DNA of 64,000 nucleotides from Glutinoglossum americanum. Lineage: Eukaryota; Ascomycota; Geoglossomycetes; Geoglossales; Geoglossaceae. A program made the translations under genes and the position numbers. The stretch lies in assembly GCA_020080175.1 (NCBI GenBank), contig JAGHQL010000151.1:1-64000 (forward strand), in the 5' to 3' direction. Positions within the stretch are counted from its first letter, which is position 1. Each line of letters starts with the position of its first letter. Positions 1 to 12,081 of the stretch are shown here, one piece after another. The notes below the pieces were generated by a model, which saw nothing but the letters and a program-made list of their open reading frames with translations, was not told where the DNA came from and did no database searches.

Positions 1-815
1 GTAGACGCTGGCACACTGCCACTGCGACCCATCAGACCTACGCTAAGGTCTAACATTATATGAGGGAGAAAATTAATCGAAAAGAGATCTTTATGTATAT
101 AAAATATTAAGAAGTGAGTTAGTAAGTTCAATAAGTAAACAATATAAATAACTTCAACAAAACAAACAACGATAGTATTATAAGACAAACTCATAACAGG
201 TTCTTATAATAATATTTAGTTTATATTGAGGGCTCTTTTGTATATAAGTAACCTACTAGTCTAGACTGCGCAACGGGTTTCGGGTACCCGACCCTACCCG
301 ACCCGATGCACAGCCTAACCCTAACTGCGGATTGCCGAGCAGCGCACAGCCTAGTGAGCTTTTGAATAAACATCTTGTTGGTTTAAGTATCTAGCATAGG
401 GGTTGGTGGGACTCTTAACCAGAGTTTACAAGTTTTTAGGTGTTACCCTACTGCTAGGAACCGACTCTCACATAGCTGGTATAGTAGTGCCTATGCTATG
501 CCCAGAGTTAAAATAAGTTTAACAATCAATACAACCTGTATTCCTGACAAAATCACTCCATAGAGGCCCGGCCAACGTTTTTTTTAAGGGGTTGAAAATG
601 TTTGAAGACACCATTGGTTTATTGAGAAACAATTAAGCTTTTAAGGGGTAAGCCCGAATCTACATTACCTACCTTTCCGTGCCCACCTCTAGTTCTGACG
701 CTTATATTTTTTTGTTGGGAGCCGAGTTTCGCCCTGAAGAGTTCTTGGGGATATCGCCTAACTGGCCTTAGCAACTGATGTCCTACTACCATGCAATGGC
801 TCTTTTGTATTGCTT
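1..815. other. Gene-free left edge, AT-rich
   Basis: No supported gene. Roughly positions 55-240 are AT-rich, then a short stretch near 275-310 carries several ACCCG/CGGGT steps. The remainder up to the URB2 stop is unremarkable and probably holds the URB2 3' untranslated region. The mix of AT-rich sequence and CCCGA steps could be the end of an old repeat, but no terminal repeat or coding remnant is visible here, so I do not name one. Confidence 0.5.
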
Positions 816-3800
816 CTAATGGCCATCCCACTTTCCGAACCGATTATAGTCGGTATATAGAACCTTGAATAGAGCCCTCCCTGACGCATCCATCGCCGCA
901 TTGACCATACGCAGTGTCTGGGGGTTTGACACCTCGAGAATAGCGTATAGACCGGGAATCAGCGCTGACTTAACTTCCGGTGAAAGCCGATATTGTAGTT
1001 GACATTGGATGTATTCCATCAGTATATATGGCAAATGTTGGCCAGCAATTCTGTGAGCCTTTGCGGTTGCGGGAGTTAGTTCTTTGTGACGGTTGTTAGA
1101 ACCTGCTACTGACGACGCGGCAGGGTTGCACAGCATGCGTAGGAGTCGCGCATACGCTATAGCGTAGGGGGCGGCAGCTACTACGTTTGGCGATAGCCAT
1201 TGGGGCATAGAACCAAGCGCTTCGACTTGAGTACCCACACTCCTATTTGGAAGGAAAAGGCAACGTAGAAGGTTTTGCATGAGCGGAACAATAAGGTGAA
1301 ATCTGCCTCTTAGATTAAGACGATGACCCGCTAGGATTCCTCTCGTAGTCTCGCAAAGGCGTATATATACTGCACCAGAATGATTGGTCGAAATTTGGGG
1401 GCCGGTGCTTGAGGCAGCCGAAGCGATGACACTCAGTGCCACATCAATATTCCACTGGGTGATAACCCATGGCTAGAAGTAGTCAATTAGCTTAGTGGGG
1501 TGGTTGTGTCGGGGGGTCTCTAGACTATGACACACCTTTTTGCGGGTTATCAACTCCATAGCATCGATTATTAGGCAGAAATGGTAGAAATCATTTGCTT
1601 GGCATAGATTTAGGCATAGCTTCGAGTAGAGGCTGGATAGTGCTTTCGAAGCGTATGCCGGCTGGGCGTCTGCGCCTGCAAGGCGTTAGAGAAAGCTTTA
1701 GCTTGGTGACCGGGACGACTCACATTCGTCCAAAACGATGAGAGCTCTAAGCAGAAGTACGCAGCACTCTCCATTAAAGGCAAAGTCCTGGAAAGCCACC
1801 TTTTTGAGATATAGTAATAGAGAAAGTCTTCCCGACTGCTTGAAGGACTTTGCAAAACGGTGAAAGGTGTTCCGCAAAAATTTCCAGTCAGTGTGTGAAA
1901 GACTTGGTCTTTCAGTCTTATCTAATTTCAGTAAATAGACACTGAACCAAGCGGTATATATGATTATGTCCTGTGAGTGGTCAAAGCATGTTGCCGCTAA
2001 AGAATCAGAGGTTGATAGCTTCGGATCGTTGGTGGTCCCTTCCTCGCCGCCATCAACTCGAAGTTGGAGTAGACACGGAAAGAGTAGCGATCCTGTTTCT
2101 CCCACCGCTTGTAATACCGTATGCACTAGCTCAAATGTTAGATAAAGTGTTCGCTCAATGAAGCGGGTCTTTGCATACTTTCGCTATCGGTGAGAGTGTA
2201 CCCTAAGCTGGGGAGCTCAATGGCTGCATCCATAAGCGCCTTGACGGGAGGGTGGGCGAGGGGATCGCCTTTTTCCAACCTATACTGCAAATCTCGGAGA
2301 TCTGATAACAAGAGACGTACGTACTTTCCGCGGGCATCCCGTAGTGCATCTGCCACGTCCCCTGGCAGTGCTTCAAGGTGAGGCCACAATACCACTAAAG
2401 ATGACTTAATCAACTGTAGAGGGCCCAAGTTGCTTTTCAAAGATGGGATATTTGAGAGGTTGTCGAGCAGGCTCTCTGAAAATGATTTGAGGTACCGGTG
2501 ACTGCGTTCTTGGTCCTTGTTGAGCAACAAGTGTCTTCAAAATTAGCCCGAATACCAACTACGATTTGACTAGGGTGCGGTTACCCCAAATTCTTTTTGA
2601 CAATGCCTTTAAAGCCACAGAATGCTAATGTAGTGGGACGTGAGCCGGACTGTCCGATAATCTCAGAAAGGTGCCATATCGCTTTGGGGTTATTAGCCTA
2701 TAATAATTAGCAGGGGGGATTGTACTCGGGCCCTTCAGTGACATACAAGCGTTGCGGAAGCATTGGGGACATCCATGAATTTGAGGATCAAGCTTATCTG
2801 ATCATTTAAGGAGTCATTCGATACCTTGTGCTCCGCCTGGGTGTGGAAAAGAGTACTAAGTAAAATATCTAAGATGCGCTCTCTTTGACCACGCCGAAAT
2901 ACCTCTAGAGGTAGTTTCGAGAGGTTTAGGACCGCTAGTGCCTTTATATCGCTACACTCGGCGCTCAGAGCGGGGGTACCCGACTTCTTCGCATCTAGGA
3001 ACTCCGAAAGAGCTCCAATGATTTCGTCTGACAGGGGGTTAGTAGCGCATTTACACTTTTGGGTGTGGTAGTACCTTTGAGCTTTGCATGAAGGAGCAGA
3101 TTCTCATTACTCAATAGGCCATCCCAGATCCGTGCGAAAGATAGTTGGCAAGTCTGTGGCGTATGTTTCCAATTCTGGTGGGTCAAACTGGCTAGCTCGT
3201 AAAGAAGCCTGAAAAGACGCACCCGTGCTGCCGAAGTGATTTGTCTGAATGTACGCATCAAAATTCAAGCTTTCATTCGGGGACCCAAGCCAACTTACAA
3301 CAAGGCCTCTGGACAATATACCGCTAGCCGGGCGGTGAGAGCTACTCCAAGGACTTGCTCCCCGGCCACGCTCTGTGGTTTTCCATCCCACACTGCAATT
3401 TCGAACCCCGTGCTGGCGACTAACTGGGATAGGCATTGCACTAGGAGATCAACGCTATGATCGAGTACGTCCGATGTGACAGCCCTAGCGCTTTGCTCCG
3501 TTCGAGCAGCTGGGATGGAGCATTGCACCCGAGCCATGTGCAGGATGAAATCGAATGCTAGGAGCGCTTCGAGATAGCGTTGCGGATTTCTCCCCTGCCG
3601 TTCGGTGCCTGGAAGGCCCCGTTTTAGGGAAGAGTGTGCACTTTCTAGGGCGGACTGGAGCAATGAATGCACACCATGGCCTGTCAATTTAGAAGTGTCT
3701 GGAGGCGGGCTGGCATTTAGGCTCAACCCAGGCGGTGTGGTCGCTATCGCGGCTTTCCAGAACTCCTGAATACGTGACAAAACCCTCCAAATGCGCCAAC

Positions 3801-6129
3801 GATGCGGCTTTAAGCGCGAGGTAGAGGAGGCTAACTGGAGCAAAGCGCCGTATACCGATCGTGTATTTTCCTCCACCAAATCAAGGATGGCAACTCCATC
3901 TTGATTGAAGCCGTGGATAATAGCGTCTAAGGTAACTAAACTAATAAATGTCTTGATGTTCTGTTCGGGATCAGAGATTCTACCCAGGGAACGCCCTATG
4001 TTGAGCTGAGAAAACCCTAAAATCTCTTTGATCTGTTCCAGAGTCAAGGATTTGACTAGCAAGCATCCAATATTCGTTACGAGATCTTCATCCTCCCACA
4101 AGGAGAATCTGGTGGCGTCTAATGCGTCATCAGAACCAGAGCTTACCCTTACTCGCTCGACTTTTTCGAGTCCCTTTTGCCAGTGCGAAATGAATCCGGT
4201 TATATGAGTCCTAGTAAAAGTCTGTAGTAGGCGCAGAAGTATAGTCCTTGCGATACTGGAATTGTTGTCTGCATCTCCCTTAGTAGACTTTGGGATGGCG
4301 AGGTTGGCTATCTGAGCTAGGAGCGGATCTAACAACTTGGTGTCGGTTCTACCGGAAGCATATATGATATCTTCATCTAGCTTCGATATTTTCTCTAGTA
4401 GTTTCCATCTTATCTCCTTATTTGCCCCAGAAAATAAATTTGAGTAGTTGGTAGCCATTGACTTCAGGACCTCGGAACTAAGCGATATATCACTCCGAAT
4501 TGCTGTGTCTAACATCCGCTCCAACAGATCTATTTTACCTGGTTGTATTTCAGTGGTTGTGGATGGCGATATTGCTAGACCAATAGATCCAGCAAGTGTG
4601 GTGAATACTTCTTCCACCCAGAGTATGTCTCTGGTTCTTCTCTTTATCCCACTGTAAGTTGAAGATCTGATTGCGATCTCGAAAAGTAAAGTAATCGCCC
4701 CCGAAATGATGGACCAGGAACCTTCACCGGAACCAGTATACCCGGGCGTCTTGTAAATATCAGAGATTTCGAGCCGCAGGGGTTCTAGAAAATTGGCTAG
4801 CAGTGAGTTTGTTGGTATGCCGGCCTCCTTGTGGGCTATGGCCGAAGTGACACTGGGGCTAGAGAATGAAACCCGAGTCGGCAATAAGATATGACGAACT
4901 AGCAATGACTCAATAGAGCTAATCCCGTCGGTGACCATCTTGCTTTTATTGGGAGTGTTCATGAATTTCGATAACAACCGTAAAGCGGGGACGAGGCAGT
5001 GAGCAGAGAAGACCTAACATTTCTTTTTAGAGGGAATGTATCATCACTTAACGGCTGTATTGGGCGACGAACCTTGCTCACGTGATCGGGTCCATCACCC
5101 CATTCGAGGGACCGGTTTTGCCAGATCTGAACCAGTGGGTTAAAGCAGGAGTTGCTTGTGTGAATGTAATAACCATCAAAATTCCCCTCTGACGAACTGG
5201 TGACCATATTTACTATTCTGAACCAGTTACCTAGAATCCTCGAGGCGACGTCCGGATTTCCCCGTAACGCCGCTTTCATATGCACTTGATCGTAATCGGT
5301 GGTCTCAAACTCCTTACATTCCGCGTCTAGTGCGTATACTGTGGACGAGGCGAAGATGGATTCAAGGGCCAATAGGATCGAGGAGAGCAAACTTCCGATG
5401 TGCGAATCGCATCTCTGCCGTCCTACTGGTAGTCCGTGTATCTTAGTTGACGGAAACTGCCTCTTCCGTTTCCTTGAGCTTGGAACGGGAACTGAAATTG
5501 GGCACCCTGTGATTGTAGCGCTCGATCCAGATACTTCAGAGCTATTTCTCCGATTGTCACTTGTATTAGGGTACTGGCCTACTGCCCCCTCCTGTACTGC
5601 CGTCTTTCCGGTGCCGTAGCCGGGTTGCTCTTCGTCAATTGCATCAAGCAGGGTTGAGTCAAGCGCCTGCAAGAACTTGTGAGCACTCAAGAGAATGGCC
5701 GTGGTTGCCACAGGTAATCTCTGAATTAGGTAGCCCACGAGGTGCCATGACCGTGGGTCTAGCCGCGCACTGGAGAAGAGAAAAGGCGTTAGTGGAGATG
5801 TATCATAAAATGAGATTTGAGATAACTTGCCCGGAATCCGAATCTTTGGAGCCTTCAAGCGCACCCAAAAGCCAGCGTAAAACAGCTTCTTCCCTTGTGC
5901 TGAAAGTAGCCTTTGCACATCTAGGTTCTTCGATCTTATGCCATGATGTTGTGCCATCCAATCCGAGAATTTGATAAGCTGTGCATATCTTTTCTGAGAA
6001 ACCCCCAAACCCTCTATCTAGTACCGTGGTATCAAGGTTTGGTTTGTCGGTGGAACGAGACTAGCTCAGAGATTTAGCAGAATCCCACTAAATGTAAGTG
6101 GGGTGGATTACCAAGTTGATACGGATCAT
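816..6129 (-). CDS. URB2: Nucleolar pre-rRNA processing protein Urb2/Npa2
   Basis: Large nucleolar scaffold needed early in 60S ribosomal subunit assembly; in yeast it works in the Npa1-Npa2-Dbp6 group on 27S pre-rRNA. I rebuilt 11 exons (minus strand, 5' to 3'): 6129-6112, 6060-5831, 5769-5082, 5013-3299, 3244-3075, 3027-2747, 2697-2585, 2534-2179, 2125-1724, 1675-1536, 1472-816. All phases join and give 1589 residues. Family marks are the N-terminal QILGLD and REEAVLRWLL segments, the LDPRSWHLV helix, and the C-terminal Urb2 domain that ends in DYNRFGKWDG, close to the family's usual ending. The rest is helical repeat-like and poorly conserved. The intron 5830-5770 starts with GCAAGT, so it is a GC-AG intron; the alternative GT sites there break the frame. 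The first exon (six codons) is the least certain. It starts 288 bp from MIC10 in the opposite direction. Confidence 0.9.
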
Positions 6130-6417
6130 CCTGGCATTATCGAACCGGCATTGTTGAGATTGGTGTCGAATTGATAATACTAACTTTAAGCCAAGTCTAG
6201 ATTTTTCGAGTTCGCTGATTGGCCACAGCGAAAGCCGAAGGTCAAGTTTATGAGCCGAGAAACCTCGACAAGTCCTGGTAACCGCAACGCAAGGAAATTC
6301 ACCTCAATATCCTTTCTTTACCCTTTTGACTAACGTGTGTTAGATGGGTGAGTACCGCATAGGTTATTAAATCCTAGATGTAATTGGTTCTGACGGGTGT
6401 GCTTAGTCAATCGAACC
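6130..6417. promoter_or_regulatory. Shared URB2/MIC10 promoter region
   Basis: The 288 bases between the two divergent start codons must hold the core promoters and leaders of both genes. No clear TATA box or factor site was identified. Confidence 0.5.
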
Positions 6418-6869
6418 ATGTCGAGCTCATCGACACAAACTTCCGTCACTGAGAGTGATATGACACGAGCAACCAAACCAGTCAGCGAAGCTCTACTGAA
6501 TGAAAAGGTACAATGAATGCTTTTCTTCTTATCCCCTTGTCTGTCTGCTAGCATGGAAGTCTAGCTATAAAGTACAGATACTTAACCCTACCTGAAATAG
6601 TCTTGAGTTCGCATTAGCGTCGAGTTCTTTTTTTTACTAAACTTGGATTGTCATAGTGGGACCACTGTCTCTCATCTCTGCTTATCCGGTCATCTCTCGG
6701 TCTCTCCTTCGGCGTTGTCTTTTCAGTCCTCCTATTTAAGCGGAGGGCGTGGCCCGCATGGGTTGGGTTGGGATTTGGGGCCGGTAGGGCATTTGAAGAA
6801 TGTGACAGCCACTTCAAACGAGGCGCTGGAGGGGATGTAGAGGAGAACATTCGGGCAGCGAGGCCGTAG
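6418..6869 (+). CDS. MIC10: MICOS complex subunit Mic10
   Basis: Small inner mitochondrial membrane protein that oligomerises to bend cristae junctions as the core of MICOS. Two exons, 6418-6507 and 6657-6869, joined in phase 0, encode 100 residues, the usual size of fungal Mic10. The 149-nt intron has donor GTACAA, a TACTAAAC branch point and acceptor CATAG. The N-terminus ends exon 1 with KPVSEALLNEK, then WDHCLSSLL and two hydrophobic hairpin segments. The second segment has the Gly-rich pattern GLGFGAGRAFEECD, and KRRAWP forms the positive loop between the two. These are the diagnostic Mic10 features. No stretch of open frame longer than about 70 codons spans it, so simple ORF scans miss it. 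It is divergent from URB2 and tail-to-tail with the copper-fist gene. Confidence 0.92.
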
Positions 6870-7454
6870 GGTGTGCGCTGAACGGAATAAAGCCAAAACC
6901 TAGATTTAGGATAGGTCATTGATGCAAAGACGGTCGTACACAAGTAGCTCGACTTGCTCCGGGAGTATCTTAGCGAGTCGTGGGAACATAACTGATTATG
7001 CTCTGCAACTATTCGAAGTCTAATGGGTATAAGGTCGAAGTTGAGGATGAGAAGTGAGCAAATCTGACTTGGCTGCCTTTGCTACGTTTACAAGTATATT
7101 CAGACTCCGTTTCAGTCGAATGGTTCATGTAACCCCTGTACGCTAGCGGTTTGACCTCGCGCAAGAACATTAAATCAACATTTATAAGCCACCAGACTTC
7201 GCCGTGTCCCTACTAGGAGCATGTAAAGACTAATCCAACTACACCTGAAACGCATCCTTGCCGTTGTACGCCGATGTCCGTAATAACCGTAGCGCCTACT
7301 TCTAGGCGTGATTGGAATCCCCCAACGCAGCCACATTCCCACCAGCATCTTATCTCTCTCCTAGGTGAAGTGTGTAAACAGCTTGAAAATCCGTGCGAAA
7401 AATCGCCGCTCTTAATATTTGTGGCGGCAATCAATTTTTCTCCCGGCAAAATCT
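6870..7454. other. Tail-to-tail intergenic region
   Basis: Between the 3' ends of MIC10 and the copper-fist gene. It should contain both 3' untranslated regions. A short open frame at 7213-7458 (minus) overlaps the end of the regulator gene and has no family resemblance. Nothing else is supported. Confidence 0.5.
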
Positions 7455-9675
7455 TCAAAAACCTGAACTACCCATGGCCGAAGGGATATAGGTAAAAGGT
7501 ACCGTGCCTTCGATACCGTTGTCAAATTGTTTGGTTGGATCACTCTCCTGAGTCGCTCGACCGTTAGCACCATTGGTCATGAGACCACCACTCAGATCCG
7601 CTGAAAAACCGGCAAGCTCAACACCATCATGCCCACCATGAGTCAAACACCCAATGCAGGTACATCCTTCGCCACAAAGGCAACCATCTTTTTCTTCTGT
7701 ACATCCTCCGATTGGATAGTCCACATGAAAATATGCTGAAGGAGATATTGATTCTTCTTCGTCGTTTTCAATATCACTTTCTCCGACTTTGGGCCATGGT
7801 GGCTGGGATGCCAAATTTGTAGGTGACCGGGGAGCCACCGAAGTCGTGGGTGATTCTTTAGATGATGGCAAAGGCGGCCATGTGATAGCCTGAGGAGGCA
7901 GGTCCGCGATTGTGTCATATAGGCCTACACATGACCGAGACGACTCTTGAAGTTGGGTGCTGATGTTTTTATTACCGCAGCATCCACTGTTTCTCATAGG
8001 CGCCAAAGCCGTGGGTGGCTGACCTCCATAGTGGGCTTGTATGTGACCTCTGGAACCGTTCTGTCCGATCTCGGCTCCCACAATGTCCCTAAGCGACCGT
8101 ACAAAGTTCATGGTTCTGTTGTTGTACGGGTGGGCAGCGCATCCAAGGCAGTCACAGTCGCTACCGCAACTGCAGTTATGTGCTGTCATCTGAATAGAAC
8201 CTGTAGGTGTAGGCGCAATCTCTCTAAAATGCCCGGTAGGCGTAGACTGTGAAACTGATTGCGCAAAGAAATGGGGATTTGAGCGAAGAAAAGCTAATTC
8301 TTGTGGCGTCAAGGGGTTTTGGAAAGTGCTATACGGTGGAGGGAAGGTATACATTGTTGCGGCTGGTGGTTGCTGGAAGACTGGTTGGTGATACGGAAAA
8401 AAGGGAAATACACCCGAGTGGTAAGCGATCTGCTGTAAGTCTCGCGCCTGAATAGCTAATTGCGATTTATCGATGTTGTATTGCCGAGATGTATATTGAA
8501 GGGTCCCAGGTTCGCTATGGTAAGGGGCATGCTGTTGACTCGGGGAACCAGCACTATAAGGGGGCCCTGGTTGTTGAATCGGAGGAGACCTAGCATTTGG
8601 AGCCGGACCACAACATCTGCCGTTCCGCTTCTGGTCTGTTTGGAGGCTTCCTACTCTCTCACCAAGACCAGAATGCTCATACCTTCGCAACTCTTCTTCC
8701 ATACTGGTACCGACGCCCCCGCAAACTTCTGTCCCAATTTGTTGACGTGACTTTTGCTCTTGCTGGTCAGAGTTAGAAGACGTTTGGTTTGGTGAAGCTT
8801 TGGCTTCGGGAGAGGGCCCAAGAAGAGGCGTGGTCGCTGTTGGCGAGTCGTTAGAAGGGCCTCGTGAAGAGTTCGCAGTGGGCGATGGTTGGCTGGAACC
8901 CAGGTTGTGGGGGGTGGGGGGGACTTATTCCTTTGTTAATATAAGATCAAGTTGTCGAATTTGTGAACCTACAAGTGCCTGGACCTGTTTGAATGGATCC
9001 CGAGGTGGGTGGTGAGGCAGACAGAGGAGCCAAAGCCCCATTCGTCTTCGACGAACCGAGATGGTCTTGAGTTTTCGGCAAAATACTCAAACCATTCTTT
9101 TGTTCCCCACTTAACGCATCTACAACAGAAAGGGAGACGGAATTTGATCTTCGTCGCTTCGGCTTTTGTATCCGGCCAGACTGTGAAATCCCTGGGGGCG
9201 GTAACAGTGCGGGTAGGTGCTGCTCCTGATGACCATGAATGTAACCAGCCGGCGGAAAGGGGGCATTAGCGTTTTCAGGTACACTAGGGGTGGACGGTCC
9301 GCAGGCACAAGTGGAGACTGCGACGGATTAACACAGGATCATTGCCAATTGGTGTCTGTAGGACCCCAGTCATGGATATGTCCACAGCTTTGTACCTTTT
9401 GGGATAGCAACCCTCACTCCACCGCAATTGCAATCCCCCACCGAATGAGGACAACTGCTCAGAGGCCGACCAGGCTTTCGAACTCGTATTAAAATCCTAT
9501 CACCGTGGGTACATTTCGACGAGCGATGGCCCCGCATACATGGCTCACTATATGCCAACGACCAATAGTGTAAGCATAATTCCACACAAGACAACATGGA
9601 AGAGAACAGGAAGCAAGGCGAATGAATTTGCCTTGGACCCTACCAAGCGTATTTCACCCCATTTATAACCGGCAT
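7455..9675 (-). CDS. Copper-fist transcription factor (Cuf1/Mac1/GRISEA type)
   Basis: Copper-sensing nuclear regulator. Four exons (9675-9644, 9547-9396, 9317-8973, 8923-7455) join in phase to 665 residues. The start MPVINGVKYACEPC is typical of copper fists. Residues about 10-70 hold the DNA-binding fist, with RGHRSSKCTHGDR, RKPGRPL and later Cys pairs, followed by a basic KPKRRR patch near residue 125. The C-terminal half has two metal-binding repeats of form CxCxxxCxCxxCxxH, near residues 427-441 (CSCGSDCDCLGCAAH) and 591-605 (CLCGEGCTCIGCLTH). Such repeats mark the Mac1/Cuf1 branch, whose known members activate copper and iron uptake genes under starvation and are silenced by bound Cu(I), in contrast to the Ace1 branch that activates metallothioneins. 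Between the repeats the protein is Pro/Ser rich. The branch assignment is from motifs only. Confidence 0.92.
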
Positions 9676-10614
9676 TTCAGCAAACTATGACAGCTAGAAA
9701 TACCGAATTAATATATGAGGTGGTGAGAGGCCTAATTCTTGATAGTTGGCCGCCGCTCTGTGCACCAAGAAAACGGATTAGATAATTCTTCCATCTGAAT
9801 TGCAGGCGATTCGGGACACGTATTTATGCTTTACCGGTCTTAGGGGCGATATTGGACATAGTGTACTTACCTGACTAATCTCAAGTAGATACAGATATTT
9901 CGATGGTTTCGATGCGCCCGCCTAGTGATCTCTCGGTTGATCTCGAGTTACGCATATACCGGGATAGTAGCCCGACCGACTGAAACGATGTAGGGTCTGG
10001 GATATCCTTTCCTTTGGTCCCGCAGACTGGAAAAACGTGGCGATGGAGGGGCTGAGGATCGAAGGGAGTGAGTTCGTCGTTTGCAAAAGCAACTTGCGGC
10101 GCTTGTTGATAAGTTTGATATGCAGCTGAGCAAGTTTCACGCCACATTGGGCTCAAAGTCGCAGTGGCGTGCGACAATGAACCCTGGTCTGCACTAGCAA
10201 ACATCGAGCCGTTACGCTAAGCCCGTTCAAGATCCAGCTGTTAACTTGATGGGTGATCAATCACCTACATGCAATACAAGAGCAAGCACCACGGTAATTT
10301 TAAACGAGAGTAACTACAAAATCTGAGCACTCTAGTATAAGGCTTTGCTTTACCTAAATCTAGTCATACTTGTATACGAGCGTACCCTTCACTAACCGTG
10401 GAGCCTAAGCTTAAAGCTTCAGCAGTCACTGTAACTGAACATGAACAGTTGATAGTGCCATTACTGGTAGAGTTTCTCTCATGGACATAGGTCTATGATA
10501 ATGACCAAGTGAACACCTTAACAGCCTACGTAATCTTATAAGCCCCTGGAGTTCTTGGCAATGAAAAACACAAACTCCTAAAATTACCGCGACCCATGGA
10601 CTGTGACAATAATA
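9676..10614. promoter_or_regulatory. Divergent copper-fist/SAM35 upstream region with a likely 5' UTR intron
   Basis: 939 bases between two divergent start codons. On the minus strand a near-ideal donor CAG/GTAAGTAC (intron start 9870) pairs with acceptor AATTCAG (intron end 9795), a 76-nt intron that could sit in the 5' leader of the copper-fist gene. An open frame of 107 codons at 9881-10204 (minus) lies just before that donor but resembles no family. The plus strand also shows short open stretches with a branch-like CTGACTAAT at about 9871. I cannot decide whether a small gene is here. Confidence 0.4.
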
Positions 10615-11649
10615 ATGCCACCAGGTGACAGCCTCCGTGATGAGAACGCAACTAGGCATGAACGTAGCATTTTCTCAGTTCCTGCACCGATAAAAAGTCT
10701 TTTTGATCGTTTCCCCTTACTTTCGTATCCACCCAATGAACCTCCAAGACGGACACCACGAAGGTCCCTTCTACCGACATTGTACATATTCACGACCGAT
10801 AGGGAGGCTAGGTATGGGCGACCATCCTTTAACCCGAATTGTCTCAAGTGGCAGGTGAGTTAAGCCGAGTGTTCTAGCTGAGGAATCCTCGCTGAATACA
10901 AAAGAGCTACAGACTTATCTCAAACTGTGTGGTATCGAGTTCTGCACAGTCCCTTCTAATAATCACTCCTCGCCCACTGGGTCGCTGCCTTTCCTTCTTC
11001 CATCCACACCACAAACCGTACTCCTGCCTGGAGATCCGCTGCCGATAGTGTCGAACAAACTTGAAAAATGGGCTCGCGACCAAAGCTCTCGATCTCAAAC
11101 GGAGAATCAGACTGATATGAGATATGACGCCTACCTGTCCCTGATCGAAAACCAAATTCGCTGTGCATGGGTTCGTCGTGTGTCTAGCATAACCACTAGA
11201 CGAGTGAAGTGCTGATAAGGCTCTAGCTCTACGCCCTCTACCTGGAGCCATACAACTCTGTTTACGTTGCGCGACGGCTTTACGTCGAATCATCGTCGAG
11301 TAATACTCTAGTCTTGAAGCTCCTGTCATATCAATTGCACAATGCGGCAGAATCGGAGCTTGTGAAAAATTCCTCTAGCATTGACGTGGAAAGTTTGTAC
11401 GCCGAGGCAGAATGGGCCATGGAAGCATTGTCGACAGTTCTTGCATCGAACAAGTGGTTCTTTGGTAAACCTACTCCGGGTTTCCTGGATGCAAGTGTAT
11501 TCGCTTATACGCACCTACTACTTGATAGCAACATGGGCTGGAGGGAGGATCGTTTAGTCAAATCTGTTCAAAAGTGGGAGAATCTGGTGCAGCATCGCGA
11601 GAGAATATTGGAAAAGTATTCAGACCCTCAATATGCTCAACCACTCTGA
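10615..11649 (+). CDS. SAM35: SAM complex subunit Sam35 (metaxin-like)
   Basis: Peripheral mitochondrial outer-membrane protein that recognises the beta-signal of barrel proteins for the sorting and assembly machinery. Exons 10615-10854, 10913-11170 and 11227-11649, both junctions in phase 0, give 306 residues, a usual length for fungal Sam35. Recognisable segments are VPAPIKSLFDRFPLLSYP near the start, GRPSFNPNCLKWQ at the end of exon 1, VPSNNHSSPTGSLPFLLP in exon 2 (thioredoxin/GST-like N-terminal domain), LYALYLEPYNSVY opening exon 3, and the metaxin C-terminal GST-like helix KPTPGFLDASVFAYTHLLL. Donors are GTGAGT and GTTCGT. The GTG 12 bases upstream of the chosen ATG is not needed. It converges on a small minus-strand gene 41 bases beyond its stop. 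Confidence 0.92.
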
Positions 11650-11690
11650 AGCGAGTGTTAGATTAGTCAACTGTATACTAGGCTCACTCA

Positions 11691-11967
11691 TCAATCTCCG
11701 GTACGCAGTCTTCGGTATTTCACCTTTAATTGGTCCTGTGAAGAAAACAAGCCGTCCGTCTTGACAGCTTCTCCAAGCAGATGTCCATTTTCTCGACCGT
11801 ATTGCACTTTTGCGTCCATATGGTCCTCTGCACAAGCGATCGCTCGCCGGTATTCATCAACAGAAGGTTCTTCCTTTGAACTCGCTCAAATGTTCAGAAT
11901 TTGCCCTTTATTATTGCTTGAGCTTGTTGACTGAATGTCGGATGCCACGTCGATCAGATCTCTTCAT
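11691..11967 (-). CDS. Small spliced hypothetical protein (70 aa)
   Basis: I do not recognise this gene. Exon 2 (11884-11691) has a continuous frame with protein-like composition: DEYRRAIACAEDHMDAK, then EAVKTDGLFSSQDQLKVK and a basic KYRRLR near the end. An ATG at 11967 starts a short exon (MKRSDR) whose end, donor GTGGCA, joins in phase across a 64-nt intron with a CTGAAC branch and GAG acceptor, giving 70 codons. The donor is weak, so the N-terminus may differ. It is charged and probably helical, with no signal peptide or membrane segment. It lies between the 3' ends of SAM35 and CDC14, downstream of CDC14 on the same strand. An extra terminal exon of CDC14 is unlikely because CDC14 already ends with its conserved tail. 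Confidence 0.4.
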
Positions 11968-12081
11968 ATCCGGAAGCTTAAAATATTTCCAAACCGGGAG
12001 ATGCGTCTACCCTGCCATGCAATGCAGCGAAAGAAGCAACGCAAAGATATTACGAACAATGGAAAGTAGCCGCCGCGACTA

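Noticed and set aside
1-815. Possible end of an old repeat element at the left edge
   Set aside because: AT-rich sequence and CCCGA steps are suggestive, but no terminal repeat, target duplication or coding remnant is visible in the window.
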